Positions 8,576-17,331 of a stretch of DNA of 64,000 bases are shown piece by piece. Every line of letters starts with the position of its first letter. Position 1 is the first letter of the stretch. The translations under genes and the position numbers were made by a program. The notes under the pieces are model-generated. The model worked only from the letters and a program-made list of their open reading frames with translations. It was not told the origin of the DNA and searched no databases. The stretch is from Ensifer sp. WSM1721 (lineage in GTDB: Bacteria > Pseudomonadota > Alphaproteobacteria > Rhizobiales > Rhizobiaceae). The stretch is taken from positions 1,426,001-1,490,000 of the forward strand of contig NZ_CP165783.1 in the NCBI RefSeq assembly GCF_000513895.2, in the 5' to 3' direction.

Positions 8576-9337
8576 TCAGCGCCCCGCTTGGGCCGTCGAC
8601 TGGCCGAGCCAGTCTTCGAACCGGATCGCGCCGATGCGTGCGTTGCCGCCGGGGGTCAGCGATTGATCGTCGAGAACGGAGCCGAAGTAGCGCGCGTGGA
8701 CATCCGGCACGACCTTGCGCGGGTCCTTAGTTGCGCGCAGGTAGCGCCTGACCACTTCGTCGAGCGGGATCGCCTCAGGGCCGGCGACTTCGACGGTGCC
8801 GTTGACTGGCGGCGCGACCGCGACATCGGCGAGCGCCGCCGCCACGTCGTCCGAGGCGATCGGCTGGAACAGTGCCGGGGACAGGCGAATCTCGTCGTCG
8901 ACCGTCCCCGCCTGCGCGATGCCGCCGACGAATTCGAAGAACTGCGTAGCACGCAGGATGGTGTAGGGAATGCCGGACGCCTTGATGAGGTTTTCCTGCG
9001 CGACCTTCGCCCGGAAATAGCCGTTATCGGGAAGCCTTTCGCTACCGACGATCGACAGGGCAACATGGTGGCGGACGCCGGCGGCCGCTTCCGCAGCCAG
9101 CAGGTTGCGGCCCGACGTCTCGAAGAACTCGAGGACGGCCTTGTCTTCCCAAACCGGCGCGTTCGCCACGTCGACAACGATCTGAGCTCCATCCATCGCT
9201 TCGGCCAGTCCTTCGCGGGTAATGGTGTTCACGCCCGTGTTGGGGGCGGCTGCGAGCACGTCATGGCCGCGCTCGCGGAGGTTCTTCACAAGCTTCGATC
9301 CGATGAGGCCGGTGCCTCCGATGACGACGATCTTCAT
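8576..9337 (-). CDS. NmrA/SDR-type NAD(P)-binding oxidoreductase
   Basis: This is an atypical short-chain dehydrogenase of the NmrA/YwnB type that binds NAD(P). The N-terminal dinucleotide motif is VVIGGTGLIG (residues 3-12). The later PYTILRATQFFEF segment is characteristic of the NAD(P)H-binding NmrA-like group. There is no obvious YxxxK catalytic pair, so it may be a redox sensor or a reductase. The start at 9337 is chosen because GGAGAGAAG sits just upstream and the Rossmann strand begins at once; the longer frame is not supported. It is divergent from the winged-helix TolB/TPR regulator gene, which may control it and the cupin. Confidence 0.85.
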   Translation of the reverse strand: MKIVVIGGTGLIGSKLVKNLRERGHDVLAAAPNTGVNTITREGLAEAMDGAQIVVDVANAPVWEDKAVLEFFETSGRNLLAAEAAAGVRHHVALSIVGSERLPDNGYFRAKVAQENLIKASGIPYTILRATQFFEFVGGIAQAGTVDDEIRLSPALFQPIASDDVAAALADVAVAPPVNGTVEVAGPEAIPLDEVVRRYLRATKDPRKVVPDVHARYFGSVLDDQSLTPGGNARIGAIRFEDWLGQSTAQAGR

Positions 9338-9531
9338 GGGCTTCTCTCCACTTCTCTCGACCGCAACCATTGCCGTCGATGTGGATGGAGAGTGCCTGCG
9401 CATTCGAAGGAAGTCCCTCAGACGGGCTTGAATTGCCCTTCAGGGAAGCTTGGTTTTTCGTCCAAACGAACACTTGTTTCGACCGGCATCCCTTGCCGCC
9501 GACGATGCAGCCAGTGACGCGCTGCCGTGGT

Positions 9532-11184
9532 ATGAATGTCAGGTACTATTCGGAGCCGACGGCGCTCGGCCAGGGGATGCCGATCTTGCAATTCACGTTT
9601 GGAGACTACGTACTCGATCCGGAGCGCCGGGAACTGACGCTCAGCGGGCAAGTCGTGGCCATCGGGCCGCAGGTCTTCGATCTGCTGCTGCATCTCGTCA
9701 GGAACAGCGACCGTGTCGTCAGCAAGGACGAGCTGCTTCAGGCGGTGTGGGGCGGCAGGATCGTGTCGGAATCGACCATTACCAGCCACATCAATGCGGT
9801 TCGCAAGGCGATCTGCGACAGCGGCGAGGAACAGCGCCTGGTCCGGACGGTCGCGCGTAAGGGCTTCCGCTTCGTCGGCGAGATCAGCTTTGGCGAGATC
9901 GGGCGAGCGCAACAGGCCGACGGGCCGGGCGTCGGTGAGCACGTGCTCATCGAGCCGAAGGAAATGCCAGCGTCCGCCCTCGTCCTTCCGGACAAACCCT
10001 CCATTACCGTCCTGCCGTTCCAGAATCTCAGCGGCGATCCGGAGCAGGAGTATTTCGCCGACGGCGTAGTCGAGGATATCATCACCGCCCTTTCGCGCAT
10101 CCGCTGGCTGTTCGTCATCGCGCGCAATTCGAGCTTTACCTACAAGGGCAGGGCGGTGGATGGGAAGGAAGTGGGCCGCGAGCTTGGCGTGCGCTATGTA
10201 CTCGAAGGCAGCCTACGCAAGTCCGGGAACAAGGTACGGATCACGGGGCAGCTCATCGACGCAACGACCGGAGCGCATCTCTGGGCCGAGCGCTTCGAGG
10301 GCACGCTCGACGACATCTTCGAGCTGCAGGACCGGATGGCCGAAAGCGTCGTCGGCGCGATTTCACCGCAGCTCGAACGGGCGGAGATCGAGCGCGCCAG
10401 GCGCAAGCCGACGGAGAGCCTGGACGCCTACGACTACTACCTGCGCGGCATGGCGAAGCTGCACAACGGTACCAGGGAAGCCATCCAGGCTGCGCTGCCG
10501 TTATTCTATAAAGCCACCGAACTTGATCCGGAATTTGCATCGGCCTACGGCATGGCGGCCTGGTGCTATTTCTGGCGCAAGCTGAACGGCTGGATGACCG
10601 ACCGGGCCGACGAAATCGCCGAGGGCGTGCGGTTGGCGCGGTTGGCGGTGGAACTCGGCCGGGACGATGCGGTCGCCTTGACGAGAGGTGGGCATGCGTT
10701 CGCCCATCTCGCCGGCGACCTCGACGGCGGCATCGCGCTCATCGACAGGGCGGTGTTGCTCAACCCGAACCTCGCCACCGCCTGGTTCCTCGGCGGCGCC
10801 CTGCGTGCGCTTCGCGGGGAGGCGGACGCCGCCGTCGGGCACCTGGCGCATGCCGTTCGCCTGAGCCCGGTGGATCCGGAAATGTTCCGAATGCAGGTCG
10901 GGATGGCGCTGGCACATTTCTTCGCCGGGCGCTTCGATACTGCGTCGGGCTGGGCGGAAAAGGCGCTGGGGAACCTTCCGAGCCTCCTCGTCGCGGTCGC
11001 CCTGCTGGCGGCGAGCTACGCCCTTGCCGGGCGCATCGACGAAGCGCGTCAGGCGATGCAGCGACTGCGGGTACTCGATCCATCCCTGCGCATCTCCCAC
11101 CTCAAGGACTGGCTTCCGATCCATCGCCCGGAAGATCTCGCGCGGTTCGCCGATGGCCTGCGATTGGCGGGACTGCCGGAGTGA
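9532..11184 (+). CDS. Winged-helix (OmpR/CadC-type) regulator with TolB-like and TPR domains
   Basis: This is a predicted DNA-binding regulator. After a short leader, an OmpR/PhoB-type winged helix spans about residues 18-115 (FDLLLHLVRNSDRVVSKDEL, then ITSHINAVRKAI and RTVARKGFRF). From about residue 150 a TolB-like region starts (VLPFQNLSGD) and is followed by TPR-like helices to the end. No transmembrane helix is visible, unlike CadC. The C-terminal three quarters closely match those of the cyclase encoded at 752-2503. The start is uncertain: ATG at 9532 or ATG at 9577, the latter fitting family starts better. It is divergent from the NmrA-type gene. Confidence 0.85.
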   Translation: MNVRYYSEPTALGQGMPILQFTFGDYVLDPERRELTLSGQVVAIGPQVFDLLLHLVRNSDRVVSKDELLQAVWGGRIVSESTITSHINAVRKAICDSGEEQRLVRTVARKGFRFVGEISFGEIGRAQQADGPGVGEHVLIEPKEMPASALVLPDKPSITVLPFQNLSGDPEQEYFADGVVEDIITALSRIRWLFVIARNSSFTYKGRAVDGKEVGRELGVRYVLEGSLRKSGNKVRITGQLIDATTGAHLWAERFEGTLDDIFELQDRMAESVVGAISPQLERAEIERARRKPTESLDAYDYYLRGMAKLHNGTREAIQAALPLFYKATELDPEFASAYGMAAWCYFWRKLNGWMTDRADEIAEGVRLARLAVELGRDDAVALTRGGHAFAHLAGDLDGGIALIDRAVLLNPNLATAWFLGGALRALRGEADAAVGHLAHAVRLSPVDPEMFRMQVGMALAHFFAGRFDTASGWAEKALGNLPSLLVAVALLAASYALAGRIDEARQAMQRLRVLDPSLRISHLKDWLPIHRPEDLARFADGLRLAGLPE

Positions 11185-11287
11185 GCACCGGCACTCTGCG
11201 GAAACCTGACGGGGCGGCTTTGCCGATGAAACCGTCGTCGACGAGCGGGTCAAGCGATGCCGATAAGCTGGCGGGCGTCCGTGCGGG

Positions 11288-12844
11288 TCATGCGAACGCG
11301 ACGTCGTCTCCTGAAAGATTGGCGAGCACGGCACCCTGGATCAATATGCCGTTGGAGTCGCCGTCGAAGCTGACGTAAACGCCTTCGGGGGTGTCACGGG
11401 ACGCCGCGAGGAAGCTTTCGAAATCGTGGAATCCGGCATCGCCGAGCCCGCGAAAGAGGAGCACGTCGCCACCTTCCGTGTCGAAATCCGTGACGCGATC
11501 GATGTTGCCGCCGTTGCGGACGGAGGCTTGGTCCCAAATGAAGGTGTCTGCTGCTCCTGCTCCGGCTGTCAGCAGGTCGGAACCGGCACCGCCAAGGAGC
11601 CTGTCAGAACCAGATTCGCCCCTAAGCGTGTCGTCGCCATCTCCCCCGATCAGACTATCGGCTCCGCTGCCGCCAAAGAGAACGTCATTGCCGCCGCGCC
11701 CGTTCAGAGCGTCGTTGCCGCTCGGACCTTCCCTGTAGGTGTCATAACTGATGAGAGAATCATTGCCGTCTCCCCCATAAAGTTGGACTCCTCGAAAGGC
11801 CGATCTGACACTGATGTCGAACTCTTCGATCGACTCATAGCGTGACGCATCGAAAACGAAGCCGGCGGAAACATCATCGAAGTCGATGTCCGCTCGGTCA
11901 AATCCCTCGCCGCCGTCCAGTGTGCCAATGGAGCCTTCCGAATAGAGATGAAAGCGGTCGTCGCCGGCGCCGCCATAGAGCTGAACCCACGGTCCACTGT
12001 AGGCCATGTCTTCCGCGCCCGCCGACAAAGTATCGTTGCCGTCCCCACCGAGCAGTATGTCTCCGTCGCTCATGTAATTGCTCAGGTAGTCATCCCCGGC
12101 ACCGCCGACAAGCGTATCCTCTCCCTCGCCTCCGGCCAGCTGATCATTACCGTCGCCGCCGTTCAAGCGGTCATCGCCGTCGCCGCCATCGAGGCGGTCG
12201 TTGCCGCGTCCGCCGGCAAGCCTGTCATTGCCATCCTCGCCCAGAAGCTCGTCGCTGTCGTTGCCGCCGTTGATGTCGTCGTCGCCCAGGCCGCCGCGAA
12301 TGAAATCGTCGCCGCCGCCACCAAACAACCCATCCCTGCCGTCGCCAGCAAAAATCTGATCATCGCCGTTGCCGCCTTCGACGCGGTCATCACCGGCGCC
12401 GGTGCGCACGTTGATCAGGCTGAACTCGGTGGCAATGATCCTGTCGTCGCCACCACCGGTCGCGAGATTGAGCCGCTCGATATCGATGAAATAAAGATGG
12501 TTCCCTTCTACGGACAGATCGCCGAACGCTGCGTGACCACCCATCCCATTGAACAGAAACGGATCGGACGTTCCGGTGTAATCGCCGACAAGCGTGTCGA
12601 CGCCCGTTCCGCCCCGTGCGGCGCCGCCGACACCGTTGAATATCAGCCGATCATTGCCGTCGCCGCCGGTGAGCTCGTCGAAACCGCTCGAACTCGTCAG
12701 CACGTCGTCGCCCGCGCCGCCATCGACAAGATCGTCGCCCGCGCCGCCATCCACGACATCATTGCCGCCAAGACTCCAGATACGGTCGCCCTCGTCCGTA
12801 CCGTTCAGGGTATCGTCCGCACCAGTGCCAATAATCTTCGCCAT
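11288..12844 (-). CDS. RTX-type calcium-binding repeat protein
   Basis: This is a predicted secreted protein built of glycine- and aspartate-rich nonapeptides (GGxGxDxLx), which form calcium-binding parallel beta rolls. Repeats run through residues about 15-70, 150-300 and 345-440, separated by less regular beta-rich spacers. There is no N-terminal signal peptide, in keeping with export by a type I system that reads the C terminus; the last residues are hydrophobic and acidic. No type I exporter genes lie in this window. No enzymatic domain is visible. The ATG is preceded by TTGAGGCG. Many rhizobial proteins of this kind are surface or exopolysaccharide-associated; a role here is not established. 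Confidence 0.88.
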   Translation of the reverse strand: MAKIIGTGADDTLNGTDEGDRIWSLGGNDVVDGGAGDDLVDGGAGDDVLTSSSGFDELTGGDGNDRLIFNGVGGAARGGTGVDTLVGDYTGTSDPFLFNGMGGHAAFGDLSVEGNHLYFIDIERLNLATGGGDDRIIATEFSLINVRTGAGDDRVEGGNGDDQIFAGDGRDGLFGGGGDDFIRGGLGDDDINGGNDSDELLGEDGNDRLAGGRGNDRLDGGDGDDRLNGGDGNDQLAGGEGEDTLVGGAGDDYLSNYMSDGDILLGGDGNDTLSAGAEDMAYSGPWVQLYGGAGDDRFHLYSEGSIGTLDGGEGFDRADIDFDDVSAGFVFDASRYESIEEFDISVRSAFRGVQLYGGDGNDSLISYDTYREGPSGNDALNGRGGNDVLFGGSGADSLIGGDGDDTLRGESGSDRLLGGAGSDLLTAGAGAADTFIWDQASVRNGGNIDRVTDFDTEGGDVLLFRGLGDAGFHDFESFLAASRDTPEGVYVSFDGDSNGILIQGAVLANLSGDDVAFA

Positions 12845-13141
12845 GAAACGCGCCTCAAGGTGGAGGCAAGATTATAGTTCACCAGTGGTAATAATAAAGT
12901 CCGTTTTGCTTTTTAATACTACTTGAATATACGTACAAATTAAAAACAAAATAATTCTATTTCTTTTTAGCGTTAATATGATTGGCATAGCGTCGACGAA
13001 GGCCGGCCCGGCCTTCGAGTTCGCGAATCTGCCGCTCCAATTCCTCGCCTTAGCTTTCGACAGCGCTTGCTGGAACCGATCGCAGGGGATTTCAGTCTCT
13101 ATGGGGTATGATGGGTTTAAGGAACGGGAGGCGTTTTTCCC
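12845..13141. other. AT-rich divergent intergenic region
   Basis: This gap separates the divergent RTX and fadE genes. The part at 12880-12980 is strikingly AT-rich compared with its surroundings and probably holds the RTX promoter. A perfect 10-bp-arm palindrome (CGAAGGCCGG/CCGGCCTTCG) lies at 12997-13017, inside a possible very short reading frame listed separately. Confidence 0.5.
12957..13040 (-). CDS. Possible 27-aa basic peptide or gene remnant
   Basis: Reading the minus strand from TTG at 13040 gives a 27-residue peptide. It begins ERQIRELEG, which looks like an amphipathic coiled coil, and ends in a basic cluster AKKK before TAG. GAGGAA lies immediately upstream, too close for a standard ribosome site. 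A stop codon lies nine bases upstream of that TTG in the same frame. It could be a true small protein or the tail of a lost gene. I recognise no family. Confidence 0.2.
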   Translation of the reverse strand: MERQIRELEGRAGLRRRYANHINAKKK

Positions 13142-15427
13142 ATGAGCCTGCGCATTCTCCGACGTGACACGATCACCAAGCCGCTCTTCAAATGGGCCGC
13201 GCGCGTCATGCCGCCGATCTCCGAGACCGAGCGGGACGCGATCGAGGCGGGCACGGTTTGGTGGGACCGCGAGCTCTTCACCGGCAATCCGGATTGGAAC
13301 AGGCTTCTCGCCATGCCGCCCGCGAAGCTGTCCGCGGAAGAGCAGTCCTTCATGGACGGGCCGGTGCGCGAACTCTGCGCCATGGTCGACGATTGGAAGA
13401 TCAACTGGGAGGATCGCGACCTACCGCGTGAGGTCTGGGACTTCCTGCGCAAGAAGAAATTCTTCGGTATGATCATCCCGAAGAAATACGGCGGCCTCGG
13501 CTTTTCAAACACCGCGCATTCGGAGGTCGTCCGCACTGTCTCCTCCTGCAGCGTCGTGGCCGGCGTGACGGTAATGGTGCCGAACTCGCTCGGCCCCAGT
13601 GAATTGCTGATGCATTTCGGGACTGACGAGCAGCGCGATTATTGGCTGCCCCGGCTCGCCGACGGGCGCGAGATTCCCTGCTTCGCCCTGACCTCGCCGG
13701 AGGCCGGCTCAGATGCGGCGGCGATGACCGACACCGGCGTCGTCGAGTACGGCGCCTGGGAGGGCGAAAAGGTTCTTGGCGTCAGGCTCAACTTCCACAA
13801 GCGCTACATCACCCTTGGCCCGGTCGCTACAGTGGCGGGCCTCGCCTTCAAGATGTACGACCCGGAAAATCATCTCGGTCGCGGCAAGGCGCTCGGCATC
13901 ACGGTCGCGTTGCTGCCGACGTCGACGCCCGGCGTCACGCATGGCGAGCGGCACATTCCGCAATTGACCCATTTCCAGAACGGCCCGCTTCACGGCAAGG
14001 ATGTGTTTTTGCCGCTCGACCTTGTCCTGGGCGGCGAGGAGCAAATAGGAAAGGGTTGGAAGATGCTGATGACGGCACTCGCGGCCGGTCGCGGCATTTC
14101 GCTGCCGGCGCAATCGGCGGCGGCGGCGGCCATATGCGCGCGCGCCACCGGCGCCTATGCGCGGATCAGGACCCAGTTCGACGTGCCGATCGGCCTGTTC
14201 GAAGGCATCCGGCGGCCGCTTGCCGACATCGTCGCGAATATCTACCAGATCGACGCCGCAAGGCGGCTCACCATCGCCGCTCTCGACGAGGGACACAGGC
14301 CGTCGGTGATCTCGGCCATTATGAAATTCCATGCCACCGAGCGGATGCGCGATTCCGTTGGCAAAGCGATGGACATCCACGGCGGCAAGGCGATCATCGA
14401 CGGCCCGAGGAATTATCTCGGCAGCCAATTCAGGTCGGCGCCGATCGGCATCACGGTCGAGGGCGCGAATATCCTCACGCGCAATCTGATGATCTTCGGT
14501 CAGGGCGCAGTGCGCTCGCATCCCCATATGCTGAAGGAAATACTGGCTCTATCGGATGAGGACGAAGCGAAAGGTCTGGATGCGTTCGACAAGGTGGTCT
14601 GGCGCCATGTCGGGCATGCATTCGCCGCGCTTTGGCGAGCCTTCGTGCGCGGCTGGTCGGGCGGCCGCATCGGGCCGGCGCCGCGCCGGGCGGCGATGCC
14701 CGGCTACTGGAAACAGCTCTCGCGGTATGCCGCGGCCTTCGCGCTGATTGCCGATCTCTCGCTGCTGACCTTGGGCGGCCGGCTCAAGCGCAAAGAAATG
14801 ATCTCAGCCAGACTGGGCGACATACTTTCGGAACTTTATCTGCTCGGCGCCGCTTTGAAGCGTTTCGAGGCAGAGGGGCGGCATGACGAAGACCGGCCGA
14901 TCGTCGACTATGTGATGCGCCAGGGTCAGGGCCGCATCGCGGCCGCCTTTGCCGGCGTGCTCGACAATTTGCCGGCGCGCTGGGCGGCGATCCTTGTCAG
15001 GCTGGCCGCCTTTCCATTGGGCATTTCTGCCCCGGCGCCGTCCGACGAACTCACAGGCGCCGTGGCCGAGACGCTGATGAAGGACTCGCCCCAGCGCGAC
15101 CGACTGACGCCGGACATCTATCTGGGCGAAGGACACGCGCAGCATCCGCTCAAAGATCTTGAGCGTGCTTTCAGGCTGGTCACCGCGGCGGCGCCCATCG
15201 AAAAGAAGATGCGCGACAAGCACCTCCATGATCCGCAAGAGGCGCGCGACAAGGGCGTCATCAGCGCGGCGGAATTCGAGCAAATTGCCGACGCCAAGGT
15301 GGCGGTGGACGGCGTGATCGCCGTCGACGCGTTTCCCATGAACGAGATCTCGCCGATTGCCGCGCAGCATCGAGAAAAGAAGACGACCGCCGCAAGCGCG
15401 ACCGGGCGCGCTGAGGCCTCGAGGTAG
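13142..15427 (+). CDS. fadE: Acyl-CoA dehydrogenase (FadE type)
   Basis: This FAD enzyme carries out the first oxidation of fatty acyl-CoA in beta-oxidation, making trans-2-enoyl-CoA. At 761 residues it belongs to the long FadE class (the E. coli enzyme is about 810), not the short 380-residue type. The acyl-CoA dehydrogenase core covers about residues 80-470, with the substrate/flavin loop CFALTSPEAGSDAAAM and the DIHGGKAIIDG region. The DUF1974-like C-terminal part follows. A ribosome site GGGAGG lies nine bases before the ATG. The acetyl-CoA hydrolase, fadB and thiolase genes converge on it from the other strand, forming a fatty-acid degradation locus. Confidence 0.93.
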   Translation: MSLRILRRDTITKPLFKWAARVMPPISETERDAIEAGTVWWDRELFTGNPDWNRLLAMPPAKLSAEEQSFMDGPVRELCAMVDDWKINWEDRDLPREVWDFLRKKKFFGMIIPKKYGGLGFSNTAHSEVVRTVSSCSVVAGVTVMVPNSLGPSELLMHFGTDEQRDYWLPRLADGREIPCFALTSPEAGSDAAAMTDTGVVEYGAWEGEKVLGVRLNFHKRYITLGPVATVAGLAFKMYDPENHLGRGKALGITVALLPTSTPGVTHGERHIPQLTHFQNGPLHGKDVFLPLDLVLGGEEQIGKGWKMLMTALAAGRGISLPAQSAAAAAICARATGAYARIRTQFDVPIGLFEGIRRPLADIVANIYQIDAARRLTIAALDEGHRPSVISAIMKFHATERMRDSVGKAMDIHGGKAIIDGPRNYLGSQFRSAPIGITVEGANILTRNLMIFGQGAVRSHPHMLKEILALSDEDEAKGLDAFDKVVWRHVGHAFAALWRAFVRGWSGGRIGPAPRRAAMPGYWKQLSRYAAAFALIADLSLLTLGGRLKRKEMISARLGDILSELYLLGAALKRFEAEGRHDEDRPIVDYVMRQGQGRIAAAFAGVLDNLPARWAAILVRLAAFPLGISAPAPSDELTGAVAETLMKDSPQRDRLTPDIYLGEGHAQHPLKDLERAFRLVTAAAPIEKKMRDKHLHDPQEARDKGVISAAEFEQIADAKVAVDGVIAVDAFPMNEISPIAAQHREKKTTAASATGRAEASR

Positions 15428-15430
15428 AGG

Positions 15431-15452
15431 GGCGGCGGCTGAATCTGCCGCC
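15431..15452. terminator. Possible bidirectional hairpin terminator
   Basis: GGCGGC (15431-15436) pairs with GCCGCC (15447-15452) across a ten-base loop, in the 30 bases between the convergent ends of fadE and the acetyl-CoA hydrolase 3' part. There is no clear T-run, so termination is an inference from position and stem strength. Confidence 0.35.
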
Positions 15453-15457
15453 TACCA

Positions 15458-16189
15458 TTAGAGCCATTGGCTGCGTCTGAGCGCCCATAGAAGCATTTTT
15501 GCATAGAGCCTTTCGCGCAGGTTCGCTGGGGCAGCAAGACGCATCCTTTCAAGCGCGGCGCGCTCCGCCTGGTCGGGCCGGCCTGCGGCGAGCGACGCAA
15601 GGACCGCGTGAGCCAGCGATCGCCGCGATGCAGTTTTATGCTTCAGATGCCGCAGCGCCGGAACCAGGCGCTGTTCCTCGTCGGTGAAATCCGTGTCGAA
15701 TGGAAACGGGGCGCACCAGCCTTCCTTGCGCAGCGGGAGAAGCGCTTCCGCTATGGATTGTGGTCTATTGCGGCGGAAGGCAGCCGGAACGGTAAAATCC
15801 TTCTCGATCTTGCCGGCGGATTTGGCCGCGTCGAGCAGTTCGCCCTGAAAAGCCGAATCTGCGACTGCCAGCATGGCGGCGATGCAGTCGCGGTCGGATT
15901 TGCCGCGCAGATCGGCAACGCCGTATTCGGTCACGACCATGTCGCGCAGGTGCCGCGGCAGAGTCGTGTTGCCGTAGGACCAGACGAGGCGCGATTCGCG
16001 TCGGCCGTATTCGCAGTGGGCCGCATTGAGCGTGATGATGGAGCGCGCACCTTCGAGGGCGAAGGCCTGGGCGACGAGATTGTACTGCCCGCCGACACCG
16101 GAGACGACGCGGCCGTCCGCAAGCGCGTCGGACACGGTTGCTCCCATGAGCGTCACCATCATCGCATTGTTGACGAAACGCGCGTTCAC
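15458..16189 (-). CDS. Acetyl-CoA hydrolase/transferase, C-terminal part (split gene)
   Basis: This is the C-terminal domain of an acetyl-CoA hydrolase/CoA-transferase (AcH C-terminal family), an enzyme that moves or hydrolyses CoA thioesters. It opens NARFVNNAMMVTLMGATVSD and continues through VVSGVGGQYN and HLRDMVVTEYGVADLRG, all typical of that domain. It can be read as starting at GTG 16189, overlapping the stop of the upstream half by four bases. Relatives are normally one chain of over 600 residues, so this is probably the second half of a frameshifted gene rather than an independent protein. Translational coupling across the GTGA overlap is the alternative. Confidence 0.7.
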   Translation of the reverse strand: MNARFVNNAMMVTLMGATVSDALADGRVVSGVGGQYNLVAQAFALEGARSIITLNAAHCEYGRRESRLVWSYGNTTLPRHLRDMVVTEYGVADLRGKSDRDCIAAMLAVADSAFQGELLDAAKSAGKIEKDFTVPAAFRRNRPQSIAEALLPLRKEGWCAPFPFDTDFTDEEQRLVPALRHLKHKTASRRSLAHAVLASLAAGRPDQAERAALERMRLAAPANLRERLYAKMLLWALRRSQWL

Positions 16190-17331
16190 CCGTCCGCGCG
16201 CTTCCTCTCCTCATCGCCGTAAAGCTCGTTGACGAAAGAAATGCCCCGCATCTGGAAAAGCGCGCGCTCCTCCTCCGGCAAATCGCGGAGAAATCGGTGG
16301 AACGCGTTGCTGCCAACGAAGAAGCCGGAATGGAGGATCGCCCCGTCAGAGGCGCGGCGCATGAGGATGCCTTCCCGGTAGAGATCCATGAAACCGTCGA
16401 CGAACATCTCGCTGGCGGCGTAGAGGCCGTCCTCGAAGGCGCCCGTCTCCTGTTTTACGGTGTCGCTGTGCGGAGCAAGGCGATGCAGCGCGCCGGCGAA
16501 AAGCTCGGGCCGCCGCTGCCGCAGGATGAGACCTGCCGTCAGTGCGTCGCCCAAGGAACCGATGCCGATCTGCAGCGTCCCGCCATCCTTCACCAGGCTT
16601 GCCGCATGAATGCCGATGGCGTGATCGGCCAGCGACACCGGCTCCCTCGGTACGACGAAGAGCGGCCGGTCGCGATCGGGCCCGTCGAGAATGAGATCGA
16701 ATTCGCCGGCCGGCAGCACCGCCTCGTCGGGCATGAAAGGCAATCGAGAGCTGACTTCGCCCACAAGAAGGAAAGGATCGCGCCGGGCCCTCAGCGCCGG
16801 CAGAACGTCGAGCGTCACATCTGTATTGCAGGACAGGCTGTATTCGGCGTCCACGCCATCGCCGCGCTTTGTCACAAGTTGCGCGATCACGTTGATGCCG
16901 CGGTCGAGCAGGTAGCGGCCGACATGCGTGTAATTGGCCGAGATATACCGCTGCTGCGCGATCTCGATCGTGAGCCAGTGTCCGGCGACGAAAAAGAACT
17001 CGCTGACGCGGATATTTTCCGGCAGCGACCCTTCGCGCAGCGCTTTGGCGTATGTGAGACCCAGGTATCCCGAATACAGCCGCTCGGCCAGAGGTTCGAC
17101 GAAGCGGCGTTCCATGTCGCTTGACCAGGAGGGCTTTTCCAGCGTCAGTGCGGTGAATATTTCGAGATCGATCGTCCTGTCGCGGGCCGCCCGCTCGAAC
17201 AGCGCATTGGCGACGAGATTGGCCTTGCCGAGCCCGAGCGGAAGCGCAAGCACGATGCGCCCGCCAAGACGCTCTATGATGCGGTCGGCGACGCTTTCGG
17301 CCTGTTTATGCTGGTCCGGCTTGCCCGTCAC
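16186..17331 (-). CDS. Acetyl-CoA hydrolase/transferase, N-terminal part (split gene)
   Basis: This is the N-terminal portion of the same acetyl-CoA hydrolase/transferase, 381 residues, ending at TGA within GGGTGAACG. Residues about 20-180 resemble the CoA-transferase N domain (LPLGLGKANLVANALFERA). The segment GFFVGSNAFHRFL near the end leads into FVNELYG, which in relatives runs straight on into NARFVNN. Adding one G to the GGG at 16189-16191 restores a single frame. The gene follows fadB in the same direction with a four-base overlap between the stop of fadB's region and its own start area, so it belongs to the beta-oxidation operon. Whether a working enzyme is made is doubtful. Confidence 0.75.
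   Translation of the reverse strand: MTGKPDQHKQAESVADRIIERLGGRIVLALPLGLGKANLVANALFERAARDRTIDLEIFTALTLEKPSWSSDMERRFVEPLAERLYSGYLGLTYAKALREGSLPENIRVSEFFFVAGHWLTIEIAQQRYISANYTHVGRYLLDRGINVIAQLVTKRGDGVDAEYSLSCNTDVTLDVLPALRARRDPFLLVGEVSSRLPFMPDEAVLPAGEFDLILDGPDRDRPLFVVPREPVSLADHAIGIHAASLVKDGGTLQIGIGSLGDALTAGLILRQRRPELFAGALHRLAPHSDTVKQETGAFEDGLYAASEMFVDGFMDLYREGILMRRASDGAILHSGFFVGSNAFHRFLRDLPEEERALFQMRGISFVNELYGDEERKRADG

Noticed and set aside
11948..12877. 309-residue plus-strand frame over the RTX gene
   Set aside because: It reflects the glycine-aspartate repeat read backwards; Val/Ala-rich text is an artefact of GGxGxD codons.
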